A stretch of 64,000 bases of DNA from Pachypanchax playfairii (taxonomy: Eukaryota > Chordata > Actinopteri > Cyprinodontiformes > Aplocheilidae), in contig SSNP01000108.1 in NCBI GenBank assembly GCA_006937955.1, forward strand, positions 1,450,934 to 1,514,933, given 5' to 3'. The position numbers were made by a program, and so were the translations under genes. The notes below the pieces were generated by a model. That model ran no database searches. It was not told where the DNA came from and saw only the letters and a list, made by a program, of their open reading frames with translations. Of the stretch, positions 45,801 through 58,499 are shown piece by piece (positions within the stretch are counted from its first letter, which is position 1; each line of letters opens with the position of its first letter).

Positions 45801-46364
45801 CCAACAGGGAGAAGTCAATATAAATCAGCCACCATTTGTATTGTAAAGTCACTGCAAGCATACTCGTTTATTCTGTCTACATAACTCTTTTTTAGTGTTA
45901 CATGGGGATTTTTGACAACAACAGTTATTAAAAATATCTAAAGTCATCAGCACATAGATTTGCATTGGTAAATATTGCATGGATATATTGGTGTTGTGTA
46001 TTATGTTGCAGATGCCTTTCAGAATCAATACTTGAATGTGGTTTTGTGTATCTACATGCCAATAACTTTAAAGTTTCTTAAATAATCTCTTACAGTTGTT
46101 GGGAAAATCAAATGTTCAACACTAAAGAAGTAATAATGAGCACTAATGTTTGTTATGTTCTTCAAAAGGGAGTTAGCGGCCAGGCTGGACTTCTTAGTCT
46201 AAGTTGTAGAGCAAGGTCCTGGTTGGTGCATGTCCCCTTAATTAAAAACTATGCAGCTGATTACCTGCCCATGTTGTCTTCATTCACAAACTTTTGTAAC
46301 ATAAAATGGACCATACTGAAGAGTTCAGTGCATTTAGGTGGTAGTACTGCGATAGGATTCCAAC

Positions 46365-46500
46365 TGTCAGTCCCTCCAGCATTTCGCGGGCAATTTTTAT
46401 GATTTTTGTGGAGAAAAACACCAGATTNTCGCGGCCTGTTTTTCAAAAAGTTGCAAAAGAGTTGCGATTTTTTTTTCAGTAGAATGTTCATCTTTAAAGC
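46365..46500 (+). repeat. Interspersed repeat starting CAGTCCCTCCAGCATTTCGCGG; contains one ambiguous base
   Basis: 'gtccctccagcatttcgcgggcaattttt' and 'gattntcgcggcctg' follow a known teleost interspersed repeat. Position 46428 is N. Family uncertain. Confidence 0.45.
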
Positions 46501-47867
46501 TCCTGTCATAATTATCTGATCTTATGATGTCCAAACTGAATGTAAAATCTTATTTCCATTATTAAAACAACATGAATTTGTCCAGGATGAGTCCAAAAAG
46601 CTAATTCACTAGCTGTGCATTGCTGATTCTAAATGAGTTTAGAGAAATATGTGAACTAAATAAGATTTTTCCCACTTTAAAATAACGGTAATTTAAAATA
46701 CGGAAACAAAGTGTTCAAGTAAAACAACGTCCGCCCGTCCGTCCGTCTGTGTTATACACACATATGACAATATTTTTCTATGTGCTATATGTTTGCAGCA
46801 GAAATTAAATATAGTAACTAACAAAGGATACGGTAACTTAAAAAAAAAACAACACCAAAAATCCCAATTTTATTTGGCCATTCATGAAAAACAAAGTTAA
46901 ACACACTGCCTGAGAAACAGCCAAATTAAACCCTGCCAAAAAACATGTTGTCTGAAGGAATTTAAATTACTTTGTTTTGCTTCATGAAATAAAAATGCAT
47001 TTTCTGCAATCATAGTTTAACCCACAATGATGAAACTGACCTGCTGAGAAAAATAAACAAACATGTCAGAAAAGGGCAGCATATTTTCAGAAAGTGCTTG
47101 AGTGACATCTAAAGATGGTAATCTTTGAATGCATGCTAATATAAGCACTGAACAAAACAGCAAAGGCTGAGGCTTAACAAGAAGGAAATTTTCCTATACA
47201 AAAGTGAATCCAACCAAATTCCAACACTCACGTAAGAATTTTTTAATCAAAATGAAAACTATGACATCCTCTGACTAATACATTTGATCATTTTCTGAGT
47301 CTCTCCAGTGAAGTGTCTGAAAAAATCAACTGTAGAGAAGAAGAATATTGAGTAGAAGCGCTTTTAACTATTGAGGCAAAACAACTTCTTTGTGCTGAAG
47401 CAATCCTAAGGCAAAAGAGGTCTATAGCACTAGTTTCCAACCTGGGGAAGGGGGGCTAATGTCTTCATGCAACGTCTTTATGTCAAAATGTTTTGCACAT
47501 GTGTAAAACATTAACTTATTAAATTATCATCAGAAGTGTTTTGGTTGCCAGTTTAATTGCATTAAATACTTCTGTTGTGCACATAGCTGGCTTGTGTAAT
47601 AAAAAAATTAATAATAATAGTTAGTAAAAACGTAAAACATTCCTAAAGATATCACAGCCATATATAAGACCAAGGCAAGATGTGACGTCCTCAATCCAAC
47701 ACTATATGCAAACTGGACAGTAGGGTATTAAACATTTTCAAATAGTGACCTATTTGTGACATAACAGGGCCTGGAAGCGCTGTCTATTTATCTTTACAAA
47801 CCAAATATGCCACCTGCTTTGGGAGAAAATTAATTCCCATCTTAAAGACAGCTGTACATATTACACT
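46501..47867. other. No gene; contains repeat shared with 41540-41660 and a short (CCGT)n
   Basis: 47040-47155 is the partner of 41540-41660. Degenerate CCGT repeats lie at about 46729-46750. The rest is AT-rich and featureless. Confidence 0.45.
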
Positions 47868-47871
47868 TTAA

Positions 47872-48178
47872 AGAGGCCATTTCACACAAATTTAATTACT
47901 TTGTGGTTATTTCTTAAGTATTAACCTGTAATATGAAACATTTCATATCTAAAAAAATGTTAGGAAACACAGATTAACAGACCTTTCAATCTGTTTGCAT
48001 CAAAATTCGGCCCGTTTCATCTGACTTTGGCAGCAACTCATTAATATTCATTATTTGAATTTTCTGGACTCAGATTGGCTAAGAAACTAGCCTATGACAG
48101 GAAAGTATACTGTTTCCTGCCCTGCTGGACATGGCAACAGCAGATGTCGTGTCTTACGGTATGTTATGTCTACAGCTG
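47872..48178 (-). mobile_element. TTAA-family MITE, copy F (truncated)
   Basis: It begins TTAA-AGAGGCCATTTCAC (TTAA at 47868-47871) and follows copies B and G through 'gttaggaaacacagattaac' and 'cctgctggacatggcaacag'. It stops after about 300 bp at a 'tctacagctg' duplication, so more than half of the element is missing. Confidence 0.8.
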
Positions 48179-50237
48179 TCTACAGCTGCAGTCCTAATAA
48201 ATAAAGATTAAGAAGATGTATTGGCTATCATAGAGGGTGTTAAATACAGCAGTGAATTAATAAGTTAGTGAATTATTCTTTTGGTGTTTGCACTCGAGCG
48301 TGCACACACACATTAAAGTCCAAGTGCAGAGTGAGCACAACTTTTGTGCACGAATGACATGGGGGAGAGACAGGATCCCTTCATTCTAAAGTTTCTGCTC
48401 AAAGTTTTTGTAACCATCACATATTCAGATTTTTCAAAGCAAATAAAAAATGTACACTTCTACATAAATTTGAAATAAACTTGACCTATTGTGTTTAAAG
48501 GTTTTCTATGACAAAATTGTTTGAAATGAACCTGCTTTTTTATTTTAGGTGCCAATCGATTCATAATCATCCAAATAATGCCCACACCTTGTACCCATGG
48601 ACTTTTGTATAAAACCCTATATTAAACATCTCGAATCAATCAGATATAAAATTATCAACAACTGGTACCTCTGCATTTATGCTTGTATTATTATATGTGT
48701 ATTGAAGACACTTTAAGCATGCAAAGGCATCACAGCGGGATTTTTTTTTTTTGCTTTGTTTTTGTACGCACAGATAAATTGCTTCACTTTATCCTCATTA
48801 TTATACCATAACTGTAATGTTTTTTTTCAACCAGAAATATTTATAGTGAAGAAACATCTTGAAAAAGCTGTAAATTATTCATTTGTTTTATTTTTGATTT
48901 TTTGGTGTAGCAAACAAACAAGTATACAAAATCGTTGGTGAAATAGAAGACACATTGGTTTTATTTATTGTAAGTATTTCATTTTGCAGTATCATTGAGG
49001 GTATAATTTGGTTAAAAATTAGAAACCAAATATATATCAAACACAGGTATCAAGCAGTAAGTGTTGGGCATACTCCTTTTCACACCCCCAAAAATGTCAG
49101 TACAGAGTGATATGGAAAAGGTACAATTTGGTTGAATGATGAATTGATATGGAGCTATGGTTTTATTTAAGTTTTCAGGTTTTAGTGCATATAGGGATAG
49201 TTTTAAGGTGGGATTTAGGTAGAACTTTGCCCTTGTAGTAGGATAAAGCTGACACGCCTAAAATAAACACAGTGCATGTAAATAAAACTTGTCTGGGTCT
49301 GTCTTCAATCTAGACTAATGATGGCTATAAACTTCAGTTAATGTTTCTGACCTGACCCAAGGACACCACTGAATCCTACTGAGTGAGAGAGGAGCCAAAA
49401 CTTTGATGCAGCACTTGTAGCTCTTATGAATCAAGAGTACATGCTGACATGCCGTGAAATCAATATGAAGTCAAGTAATAAGAGCCAGCAATCATCAGCC
49501 TTATAAGGAACAGGTTGGGTGCCATCTTTGTACATAATTTTATTGACACACAGCAGCACTCATGGCTAAAGGGTAAGTTACATTTAGCACTGCAATTTGG
49601 TGAAAAAAGGAAAGACAATCAACCTCAAGAGTGCTTCGATGCAAAGTTTTTTAAAAGAAAAACCCAGCCATGTGGGGTAGTACATCTGCTATAACTCACA
49701 AAACTGTTCTAAAAAACATAAATCCACAGAATACAATTTATGGAAACCAGAAAGTCGCAACAAAAGGCCTTAAAAGTACAAGTCAAATAAGCTCTCATAA
49801 ATCAGCTAAAATGAAAGCAAACAGAATAAATCTGATGTATAGGTTGAATCAGAAAATGCAATCAATGCAGAAGTGGAGGAACAAATTTTACATTGGTGAT
49901 AAGAAGTTCATTAAGAGTTGAGAGGTGTACAGTGTGCTCCATTCACTTACAACCTTTCATTTTGTCTGTGAAAATGAGTCAGTCATCTCTGTGAAATGTT
50001 CATTCCAGCATCTTAAGAGCCATCATATGCTTTCAAAACAAATGAATTGCTTTTCAAATTGTTCTGTGACATTGTTGAGAAGAAAAAAAAAATACTGGAT
50101 TCAAAGTAGGCTTTTAATTGAGTTTTATCAGTTTCTTTTATTTTTGTCAATAAAGTGCAACTCACCCACCTCCAAATTACAACCCCACCCACACTCTCTG
50201 TTTTAAAAAAGGCCTCAAAGGGAGGACCAGTGCACAC
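48179..50237. other. No gene seen; AT-rich unique sequence
   Basis: The ORFs at 49670-49921 and 49925-50206 have simple composition and no domain. No element termini were found. Confidence 0.5.
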
Positions 50238-50910
50238 GGAGGGGGGTGGCAGGCTGTGCTGTGATTGACATGTTGCACTACTTGACACAGGTGGCCAAAG
50301 AGGGAACAGATGAAAATAGAGGAAGCTGCTTCTGTGGATGGTTCACCCTGCAGAAGCTTAGCAGCATAGAATGGGGCCCATCTCTTAGTGGTACATTGTT
50401 GTTTGCCAGAGATAAACCTAATGTTGAGTAATAGTATGTGACTCTGCCTGCGGCCGCTGTACCTCGTCTGCAAAAAAACGTGTTGCAGAGAGGTGCCAAA
50501 GGCATAAATCAAAGTATCCCAGCATGTAGAGAAAAATCATTCAGTAATGTACAAAATACACTTCCACAAAATCACAAACATTGCACTAAAATGAACTCTG
50601 ATAAACAGTGTAAACATTTGCTATGCAAACTCCGCTTTGCTAGAGGTCTGACTGAGACTGAACTTCTTTTATACTCCACAGCAGCAGAATGCTGATGACA
50701 CATATGAAGAAAATAGGGGTTCAGCCAATAGCAATGCCTGATTTAAATTCAAGTGCAGAGTAACGTTTTAACCTGAAGATGGTTTTTGGTAGAAAATTAA
50801 TAGTTTTTATTAAAATGTGCTAAAATACCAAAAATAATACCTAGAAATGCAAACAGCACCATTAGACACTCGTTTTCAAAGTTTATCAACAAAAAGGTTG
50901 ATTTAAAGAC
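50238..50910 (+). mobile_element. Non-autonomous DNA transposon related to 17860-18665, copy 2
   Basis: It aligns with copy 1 through 'gtggca..ctgtgctg.g', 'gccaaagagggaacagatga', 'aaatcaaagtatcccagcatg', 'ttcagccaatagcaatgcctg' and 'taacgttttaacctgaaga'. The short N-terminal ORF of copy 1 is destroyed here. Both copies have the same orientation and are 32 kb apart. Confidence 0.55.
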
Positions 50911-50949
50911 TATTAAGCACACCTGAATATAAGCCACGCCCATACACTT

Positions 50950-51900
50950 TCAAAAGAAAAAAAAGTGTCTCTTGTCCATCTCTGATCCAACCAACAACTG
51001 CAGAGTCATCAGAGTATTTTTGAAGATGGCAGGACTCTGACCTGTACTGAAAGTTTGAGGTGTACAGAGTGAACAGGAATGGTGAGAGTACAGTCCCCTG
51101 TGGTGCTCCTGTGTCCTGCTGATCACCTGGTCAGACATACAACTCTTCAGTCTCACAAACTGTGGTCTGTTTGTGAGGTAGTCCTTTATCCAGGTGATTG
51201 TGGAGGCATCTACCTGTGTCTTATGGAGTTTGTTACACAGTAAAAGAGGCAGAATTGTGTTCACTGGATAAATCAAAAAACATGATCCTCACAGTGCCGC
51301 CTGCTTTGTCCAGATGACAGTAGGTTTGTTAATGCAGGTGTATGGTGGCATCTTCCACTTCAACCCCACAGCAATAAGCAAACTGGTAGATACAGACAGG
51401 CGGGAGGTGGAGACAATGAGGACTCCTGCTTCTTCTGATTTTGAAGATATTGGAAAAGCACCAGAAACAGCATCCATGACTGAGGTAGAAGGTGAGACAG
51501 TTGAGGTGTGACGGGGAAGCTGTGGATGAAGGGAGAGTGGGAGGTCTGTTTGGCTTGCAGCAGGAGAGGCAGATGTTGGGCTTGTCTCCAAACTGAACCT
51601 GTTGAAGAACATGTTTAGTTCATTGGCTCTATCCAGACTTCTATCTGAGTGATCTTCCTTCTGCTTAAAGCCTGTGCTCTTCTTGATCCCTGACCACACA
51701 TCTCTCACATTGTTTTGCTGGAGCTTGTTCTCCAGTTTTTTTTTTCCTGTACACCTCCTTGTTGCGTCTAATATCAATTTTAAGTTAGTTTTGTACACTT
51801 TTCAATGCATCCCTGTCTTCCTCCCTGAAAGCTATGTTTTCTTGTTTAGCAGTTCTTTCAGCACTTTTTTCTTCAAAAAGTGTGAAAAAGGTAGTGGCTC
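50950..51900 (-). mobile_element. Rex1-type LINE, central reverse-transcriptase fragment
   Basis: On the minus strand: NKLQQNNVRDVWSGIKK, LDRANELNMFFNRFS, then NTILPLLLCNKL, ITWIKDYLTNRPQFVRLKSC, GAPQGTVLSPFLFTLYTS and SDDSAVVGW. These are successive parts of the Rex1 polymerase up to the catalytic (S/A)DD block. The segments sit in different frames because of deletions and frameshifts (near 51110 and 51285), so it is inactive. The 3' half of the ORF is absent here. Confidence 0.85.
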
Positions 51901-52039
51901 ATTGTCAGGAAATTACAGTAATTAAAAGTCTGAATGAAGAGACTCTTAAATGACTTAATTCAAGTTACAGTTACTGAGAAAAAAATCACATTCATTAACT
52001 AATCATCTCGTTAACTATCCATGGTAATCCATTATCTAG

Positions 52040-52980
52040 AAATTGTTATGTCTTGTTAATGAGGCTGAGTTCAAATGCACTTAAGAGAGAGGTGAGGTAG
52101 TAGTTAGAACAAGGTTTATTATAATGGTTTGAATATATGGCAGATTTGAGGGGAAAATAAGCCAAAGAGGGTAAGCAGTCAAAATGTGGATACTGGTACA
52201 TGCATGCAGGGACACAGGAGCAGGAGGAGGCAGAGAGAATGTCCAAAACAGGTTGAAGCCAGGTTGTCCAATATCAGCAAACAAATCCAACAAAGGGGCA
52301 GAAAAGTGAGGTCAGAAATGGTCCAGGGTCAATAACACAGGTAATCCAATACAGCGACAGACAGATTAGTAACATAGGTTTGAACGTGTAAAGGCGTTCG
52401 GCACACTGGTGAAGTGCAAGTGACAAACAGAGGTTAAAATAGTGAGACAGACAGATGTGTGGAGTGAGTGTGATTGGACAGACAGGTGCAATACAATAAC
52501 TTAATTACAGAGCTAACTGAAGGGAAACTGAATGTTCAGGGGACAAATCAATATCAAACTCACAATTAATAACAGAACAGATGGGACTAGATGGCACCAG
52601 AACACAAGATACTAAAATGACTTAACATACCAGGACAGACACAAAAACACACAACTAAACTAAGACCAATAGGTTAGAGCAGCGCAAACACACACACACA
52701 CACACACAAACACTCGTATTGCTATCCTTGTGTGGGCATTGTATTGACTTCCATTGATTTTACTATGCCTAACCCACACACTTTCCCTAACCTTAACCAT
52801 TAGTGACACATGCCTAACCCTAACCTAATTCACACCATACCATTAAACCTTACTATTAGAATGCAATTGGCTGTTAAACATTGTGTGGACCAGGCAAAAT
52901 GTCTTCACAACTACATACAGTATGTCCACACAATGCTGCCCCCCCCCCACCAAACACACACACACAAAACTATGGTGAAA
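52040..52980. repeat. A-rich degenerate repeat, (CA)n and 'CCTAACCCTAACC' minisatellite-like tract
   Basis: 52040-52680 is the same texture as the 4540-7375 host repeat (many 'acagacag', 'aacaca' variants). (CA)n lies at 52685-52708 and a C10 run at 52939-52948. 52710-52940 is a common teleost repeat beginning 'tatccttgtgtgggcattgtattgacttccattg' and including 'cctaaccctaacc'. Confidence 0.5.
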
Positions 52981-53219
52981 CTAAATACACATAGAACAAC
53001 TCACACTAACTAAGAACAAAAACACACTCACCAGAGAAACAATGCCAAAAAGTTGTCATGAACATTGTCAGACATGAGACATGGGGAGTGATGACGAAAT
53101 TTAGTTTTCTGTTATTTTCAAAATCTCATTGAAGTATACCATTGCAACTCACTGAAGCCCCTCCTACCTTACCTTTTAACCAATGACCTTTTCATTTTTT
53201 GCAGTAAATACCACCAATT

Positions 53220-53570
53220 GTGACTAGAAACAATAAGAACCATCTGCTCCGCCCCTTCTTAAAAACAGCATCACTGTTGCATCTCCAGTTCAGTCTGTTA
53301 TGCAGTTGAACACTGAGGCATTTCTTCTCCTCTACCACCTCAATTTATTCTCCCATGATGGAAATGGGTTTTGGCATTTTGCTGTTCCTCCGAAAATCCA
53401 CAATCATCTCCTTTGTATTGTTCATATCCAACATAAGATGATTGTTTCCACACCAGGCCACACAGTGGTCCACCATTTCTCTGTACTCATCCTCCGGTCC
53501 ATGTCTGACAGTGTATCCATACCTTGGTCACTGAGCAATTAATGCTGGACAGGCCATGGTGGATTATCTG
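53220..53570 (-). mobile_element. Rex1-type LINE, second (more 3') polymerase fragment
   Basis: The minus strand reads EYREMVDHCVAWCGNNHLML, then TKEMIVDFRRNSKMPKPISI and RLNWRCNSDAVFKKG. This corresponds to the polymerase segment just after the catalytic block and overlaps the protein region seen on the plus strand at 58537-58734. One in-frame stop is present. It lies upstream (in the minus-strand sense) of the fragment at 50950-51900, although it codes for a downstream part. Confidence 0.85.
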
Positions 53571-53839
53571 GACCGGGCCTCATTTCAACCAATGAAAAGT
53601 GGTCATAAGACCTATCACCTTGAAAAGGACTTGAAGAGGACTACCCAAAAGATTCATGGCTGACTTACACCAGATTTCTAAGCCTTGAACTTGTGGTGGA
53701 AGAATTCGGTTATATAGGAATCAGGCGAGTAAATTTTAAACTATTAACATCTTCCAAGGATTACAGATGTTCCTTTATAAAGTAAACAACCCCCCCAAAA
53801 AATATTCTACATTGTTTTATATATATGAAAATTAGAAAT

Positions 53840-54720
53840 CACATGATGCTTTTCATGGTGAATGCTGCTGTCATGGAAACACGGTCAATAGTCGTTATAA
53901 GTTGCTTCATAGACCAGTGTCTAGTGACCAAATGACAGACAGAATGGCATCTACAGGTAAAAGGTGAAAGCTTTTTTTAGAGGGTTTCACTGATGGGCAT
54001 GGTTTTTGGAGAATTGTGCTGCCATGGTTACTCAAAATTTCATGCACACATGATAGTACTGTTCTCCTGATCAAGCCAATTGCTCTTATGTTTTATATGT
54101 GGTTACTGTTCCTATTGTCTTGTCTGTGGGCTTTTAGTGTGCATTTAATGGTGAATGATATTTCCATGGTAAAATTGTGTAAGATATTAAACGTGTGCTT
54201 CAATATGTTATAGTCCAGTGTCTACTGACAAAGTTCTGATGGCATCCATAGTTTAAAGTGTGTGGATATGGTAACTTTTCAAAAAGCGTCAATGTCTATA
54301 ACCATCTGAAAGGCTTTAATACAGGATTTTAATTGGGGAGCATGTTTTTTGTAAATTACGTCACCATGGTAACTCAAACTGTCACCTAACCATGATCGTA
54401 CATATCTAGTGACGACCTTGGACAGTTTAATGTATTAAACACATAATATGTGGCAGTTTCTGCTGTGTGACATTTCGGGTGTGATTTTTGGTGAGCTGTA
54501 TTGCCGTAGTAACCAAGAATTGTACATGTGTACATGTGATAGTCCGCTTCTAGAGATCAAACTGTTCAGTTTGATTTGTCACATGTTACATGTGGTCTGC
54601 CATGTACGCTCAACTGGTGCATCCAATGGTGAATGGCATTACCAGGGTCACATGGTAAAAGTTTTTTAAAAGATCTTTAAATCTGTGATAGACCCATGTC
54701 TTATAACCAGATAAAAATTA
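53840..54720 (+). repeat. Degenerate tandem array with CCATGGTAAC-type motifs
   Basis: Diverged repeats recur at irregular spacing. 'catggtttttggagaattgtgctgccatggttactcaaaattt' (~53999) is followed by 'catgttttttgtaaattacgtcaccatggtaactcaaactgt' (~54341) and 'gtgatttttggtgagctgtattgccgtagtaaccaagaattgt' (~54480). 'atggtgaatg.' segments recur near 53857, 54149 and 54628, and 'agaccagtgtctagtgacc' near 53911 and 54213. It is likely an old minisatellite or a repeat with internal tandem units. Confidence 0.5.
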
Positions 54721-57227
54721 GAATTGTGTTCGTAACTGAAAGTGTGTTGATGCAGTAACATCTAGAAGACAGAGTTTTACCTATTTTTGGAGCATTTTAC
54801 ATTAATTTTCAGTGAGTCTGTTTTTTTTGTGAATATTGATGATATATCAACTGGAAACACCAATGTGGATTGCCAATAAAAGTAATTGCAATAAAGCCAA
54901 AACCAAGCCAGATGTTTGATGTTTTTCTGTTCAGACGAAAGAAAATTAAATCTGTCTGTCTTCCCGATCCATAAAGAGTCAAGTTTAGAGATGAAAAATA
55001 ATAGGTGCTGGCATGTGAATTTACTGGAGCAGTGTTTCAGTGTTCATCACATTTACTAATAATCATAATAACAGCTACATCCTGTCTTGGGTTTGACACT
55101 TTATAAAAAAATAATATGAACAAAGTGATAATAAGGAGTGGAAGGGAAAGAGGAACAGTGAGAATTGCATTTTGTCTTAGATTTTTTGCCACTTTTTTAC
55201 CATCCTTCCATTTTTTTCTTCTTTTCACATCATGTACTTCACAAAATGCTTATCCTGTCTCCCTCTTTCTATTTTCCTCCTCTCTAAAGCAGTCTTTCAT
55301 TTTGTTCCCACCTTGCATCCTTTTTATTAGGCCAACTTGAGATACTTTTTTGTCTCTGCTTTTCTGGCACTCTTTTAATCTAGCAGAGTCATTAGTTTCA
55401 CTTTTTTAAAAGTAGGTACTCCAAAGGTATGTCACTTTATTTGAGATTTTTCCCAGAATCATGCTTCCTGTTTTGGAAAGCACCTTTGTTAGTATTGTAT
55501 TTCTGACCTTTTGGAGTTGAAGAATATCAAAATTATACCTACTGGGGCATTTTAGAAGCTCCAATAATAGCTGAGGAACTAAGGAAAAGACTTCCAAAAG
55601 AAGCTTGAATGTAAAAAGAAAGGAAAAAAGCCACAGCAAAAAAAAAAAAGAACTAGACCCTTAAAGTAAAATATGCCATAGGAAAAAAAATATATGAAAA
55701 GAGGTCTCTGTAAAGACTTGAAAGTTCGTAGTAAAAAGTTTCTTCTCCAGAGATCAGCAGCTAATGATTCCTAGCATTATTTTCTTTATAAGTTGGATTT
55801 AGTTTGATGTAAATACCACTAAATATCATTTACATCTATTTACATAGCTGACCTATAACAAAGTGGTTGCTTTTTAATTAGGATCTGTATGATTTTGTGA
55901 TTCCTTGGTGTATGACTAGCAATCTGAGATTTTTAATCTTTAACTAAAATCTTCAACAAAAAGAAGAGATAAATTTTGATTTGATGTATGATGAATCACT
56001 TTAACCAGAATGGATCTAACCAAATACTGTACATTTTAAGAAAAAAAATCAAACTGCCTTTAGGTGTCCAATTAAGGATGAAATAGATTTCATGCTATAC
56101 ACTGTGGGATTTTTTTTTCTTTTATAAACTTTAGATTGTAATTGTGTTGCTTTTTCTGAGGTTTACACAAAGCTGTTGAGGTTAAAACTGTAAGTACTTC
56201 CAATCTGCCTTAAGATTTTTCACTTGGTGGAATTGTGGCCACTGGAAAACAAGCTTATATACACTCAGCTCTTACATGTTATTGCCTTATGCTAGATGGT
56301 TTTAGGGCTATTGTGTGGGCAGACATGTTACCCCAGCAATCATGGAGTAAGATTATCCTTCCACCGCAGCCCCTTGGTAAATCCTATTTTACACTTTTTT
56401 TTTAAATTCTGTTTTGGTCTTTCCAAACTCCTGCAGAATACCAGCATTTTAACCAAAATGTATTTTTGCAGAAAACTTTATGTGACTGCTGTCTGGTGCT
56501 TATAATTCAAAAAATTGTCATATAGATGTCAAAACACTCCAATGGCTACAGCTGGAGTCCATGCTTGTGTTAGTACATAGTACAGTTCAGCATAAATGTG
56601 TATCATGTACACATTCATTTGATAGAAACTGTGGATCATTTTGGCATATTTTAGGTTTTATTCCAGAGGATAGCTTTTGTTTATGTAGATGCTATGCTAC
56701 TATACACTAAACACTGTAAGAGTGAGTGATTGAATTACACATTTAGATCAATTCAAGACTAGCTGCATAAAAGAAAAGTTTAAGTATTTGAAAAATAAAT
56801 ACATTTGTAAATACACATTAAATTAATGACTATATTATATAGATTCTAGAATAGTACTGGTAGCACTTTTTTTGATAAGCTCTATAATATTACTGGCAAC
56901 TTTTGTCTTTTTCAGAAATTCTTCATTGCTTCATTTTTAATTGCTTTTGTTTTGGTTTAGATGCTGTACTGATTACATGATTTCTGCTTAATTTTTCACT
57001 TTTTGGGCAACTAGTTACACTGAACCATAGTAATGAGCGACTTGTTCACAAGACAGAGTAGCTAATGGGCCTTTTTTAGGCTCTGGTAGAACTTAAATTG
57101 AGACCCAATACCCCTGATGAATTAAAGGAAAATGTGGATGTAGATCAGGAGCAAAGCAAAGAGAGCAAAAGAGGAAGTTTAAACATTCTCTTAAATTAGT
57201 CATATTAGAGATTGTGCGATCTCTTAA
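54721..57227. other. No gene seen; AT-rich unique sequence
   Basis: Poly-A and poly-T tracts and short ORFs only. Confidence 0.5.
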
Positions 57228-57358
57228 TGCCTTGTGATGGACTGGTGGCCTGTCCAGGGTGTCCCCCGCCTCTTGCCCAAAGACTGCTGGAGATAGGCAC
57301 CAGCTCCCTGCGACCCTGAAAAGGAAGAAGCAGGTTTAGAAAATGGATGGATGGAGAT
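57228..57358 (+). mobile_element. RTE-type LINE/SINE 3' tail
   Basis: 'gatggactggtggcctgtccagggtgtcccccgcctcttgccc', 'ctgctggagataggcaccagctccctgcgaccctga', then 'aaaatggatggatgg', is a standard teleost RTE-type 3' end with a (GGAT)n tail. It is 5'-truncated to ~130 bp. A shorter relative is at 62750-62815. Confidence 0.8.
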
Positions 57359-57439
57359 CTCCTAATAAGATCTATGAGCTTGAAACACTGTTGAAGATCC
57401 AGCCCAAGTCATGAAAATGCAGTGTTATGTTAGGCCCTA

Positions 57440-58140
57440 TTTATCTAGTTCTGTTTTGAAAATGTATCTTCATGCCATAATACTATCTGCCTTATCGTAT
57501 TGTCTTCCAATATGGAAGACATACCTCTGATGATGCTCTTCAGCCAGTGTCTAAACTTTACAATAGAGCCCATAGGATTCATAACAAGATGCAAAGCAGG
57601 TCTCACCATTGCAATCTAATGTGCTTCTTTTCAAGACTTATATCCTGAATCTAGGTATCAATTTCTTTTTTCAACTTATGCATAATGCCTAATTAACTGG
57701 TCTTTCCCTGCTGGTCCCTAAATGTAAATCTTCCCCTAAGTATACCACCAGGTCTGTTACTAATGGACTGGTGCCTCTTCCTGTTTTTAAGAACTCTTAT
57801 GGCCAGCGGTGTTTCTTTTATGTGTTTTCGAAAGCTTGGAATGACATTCCAAGTCACATAAGGTCAATCTCAACGTTGTGCCTTTTTAAAAATAATTTTC
57901 ACTCTTATTTGCTGGACAATTTTATCTGTAAACATTAAGATGTCTGTTTTAACTTGTGATGATGTTTTTTGCTGTAGCCTGATTCTGTTTAACTGTATGA
58001 CTGTTATGTTTTGCTGAATGGAATGTCTTTGGGCTGTATGTTTCATGGTACAGGAACCTGCTGAAAAACAGTTTTAAACTGAGCCAGGCCCGATTGTTGT
58101 AATCTGTTCCTGTTTAATAAATCTATTCATTCATTGTGTT
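57440..58140 (+). mobile_element. LINE 3' fragment with C-terminal polymerase remnant
   Basis: The plus strand reads TRSVTNGLVPLPVFKNSYGQ, then FSKAWNDIPSHIRSISTLCL and FKNNF at 57747-57913. This is the end block of a CR1/L2-like polymerase (the F.....WN.LP..IR...SL..FK pattern). It is followed by ~220 bp of 3' UTR ending 'gttcctgtttaataaatctattcattcattg', a short tandem tail. Upstream parts are broken by stops. The exact clade is uncertain. Confidence 0.7.
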
Positions 58141-58499
58141 TCACTCAGACATAGTCTAGCTTCCAGACAATGAGCAAACCAAGATTTGGAGAGGAGCAGC
58201 AAAAGAAAAGGGGATGGGATAGCAATACTTTTTAACAGCAGATGGTGTCATCCAGAACATGTTGTTGTGAAATATCTCTGTAGACCAGATATGGAACATT
58301 TAGCTGTTATTTTTTGTCCATATTATCTATAGAGGGAGTTCACCAGTGTTATTTTAATAGCAATATACTGTACATGTCACAGTCAACATGAGATCTCATT
58401 CATTCTGCTAAACTACAGACACAACAGCCAATTGCACGTGGCAATATCTGTAGATTTTAATGATGCCCCTCTCTCTTTTCTACACGTCTAACATTTCAG

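Noticed and set aside
52755..52830. CCTAACCCTAACC runs resembling telomeric repeats
   Set aside because: The units are irregular and embedded in a common teleost interspersed repeat ('attgacttccattgattt...cctaacc'), so this is not an interstitial telomere.
53300..53542. 80-codon plus-strand ORF
   Set aside because: Antisense shadow of the Rex1 polymerase fragment on the minus strand.
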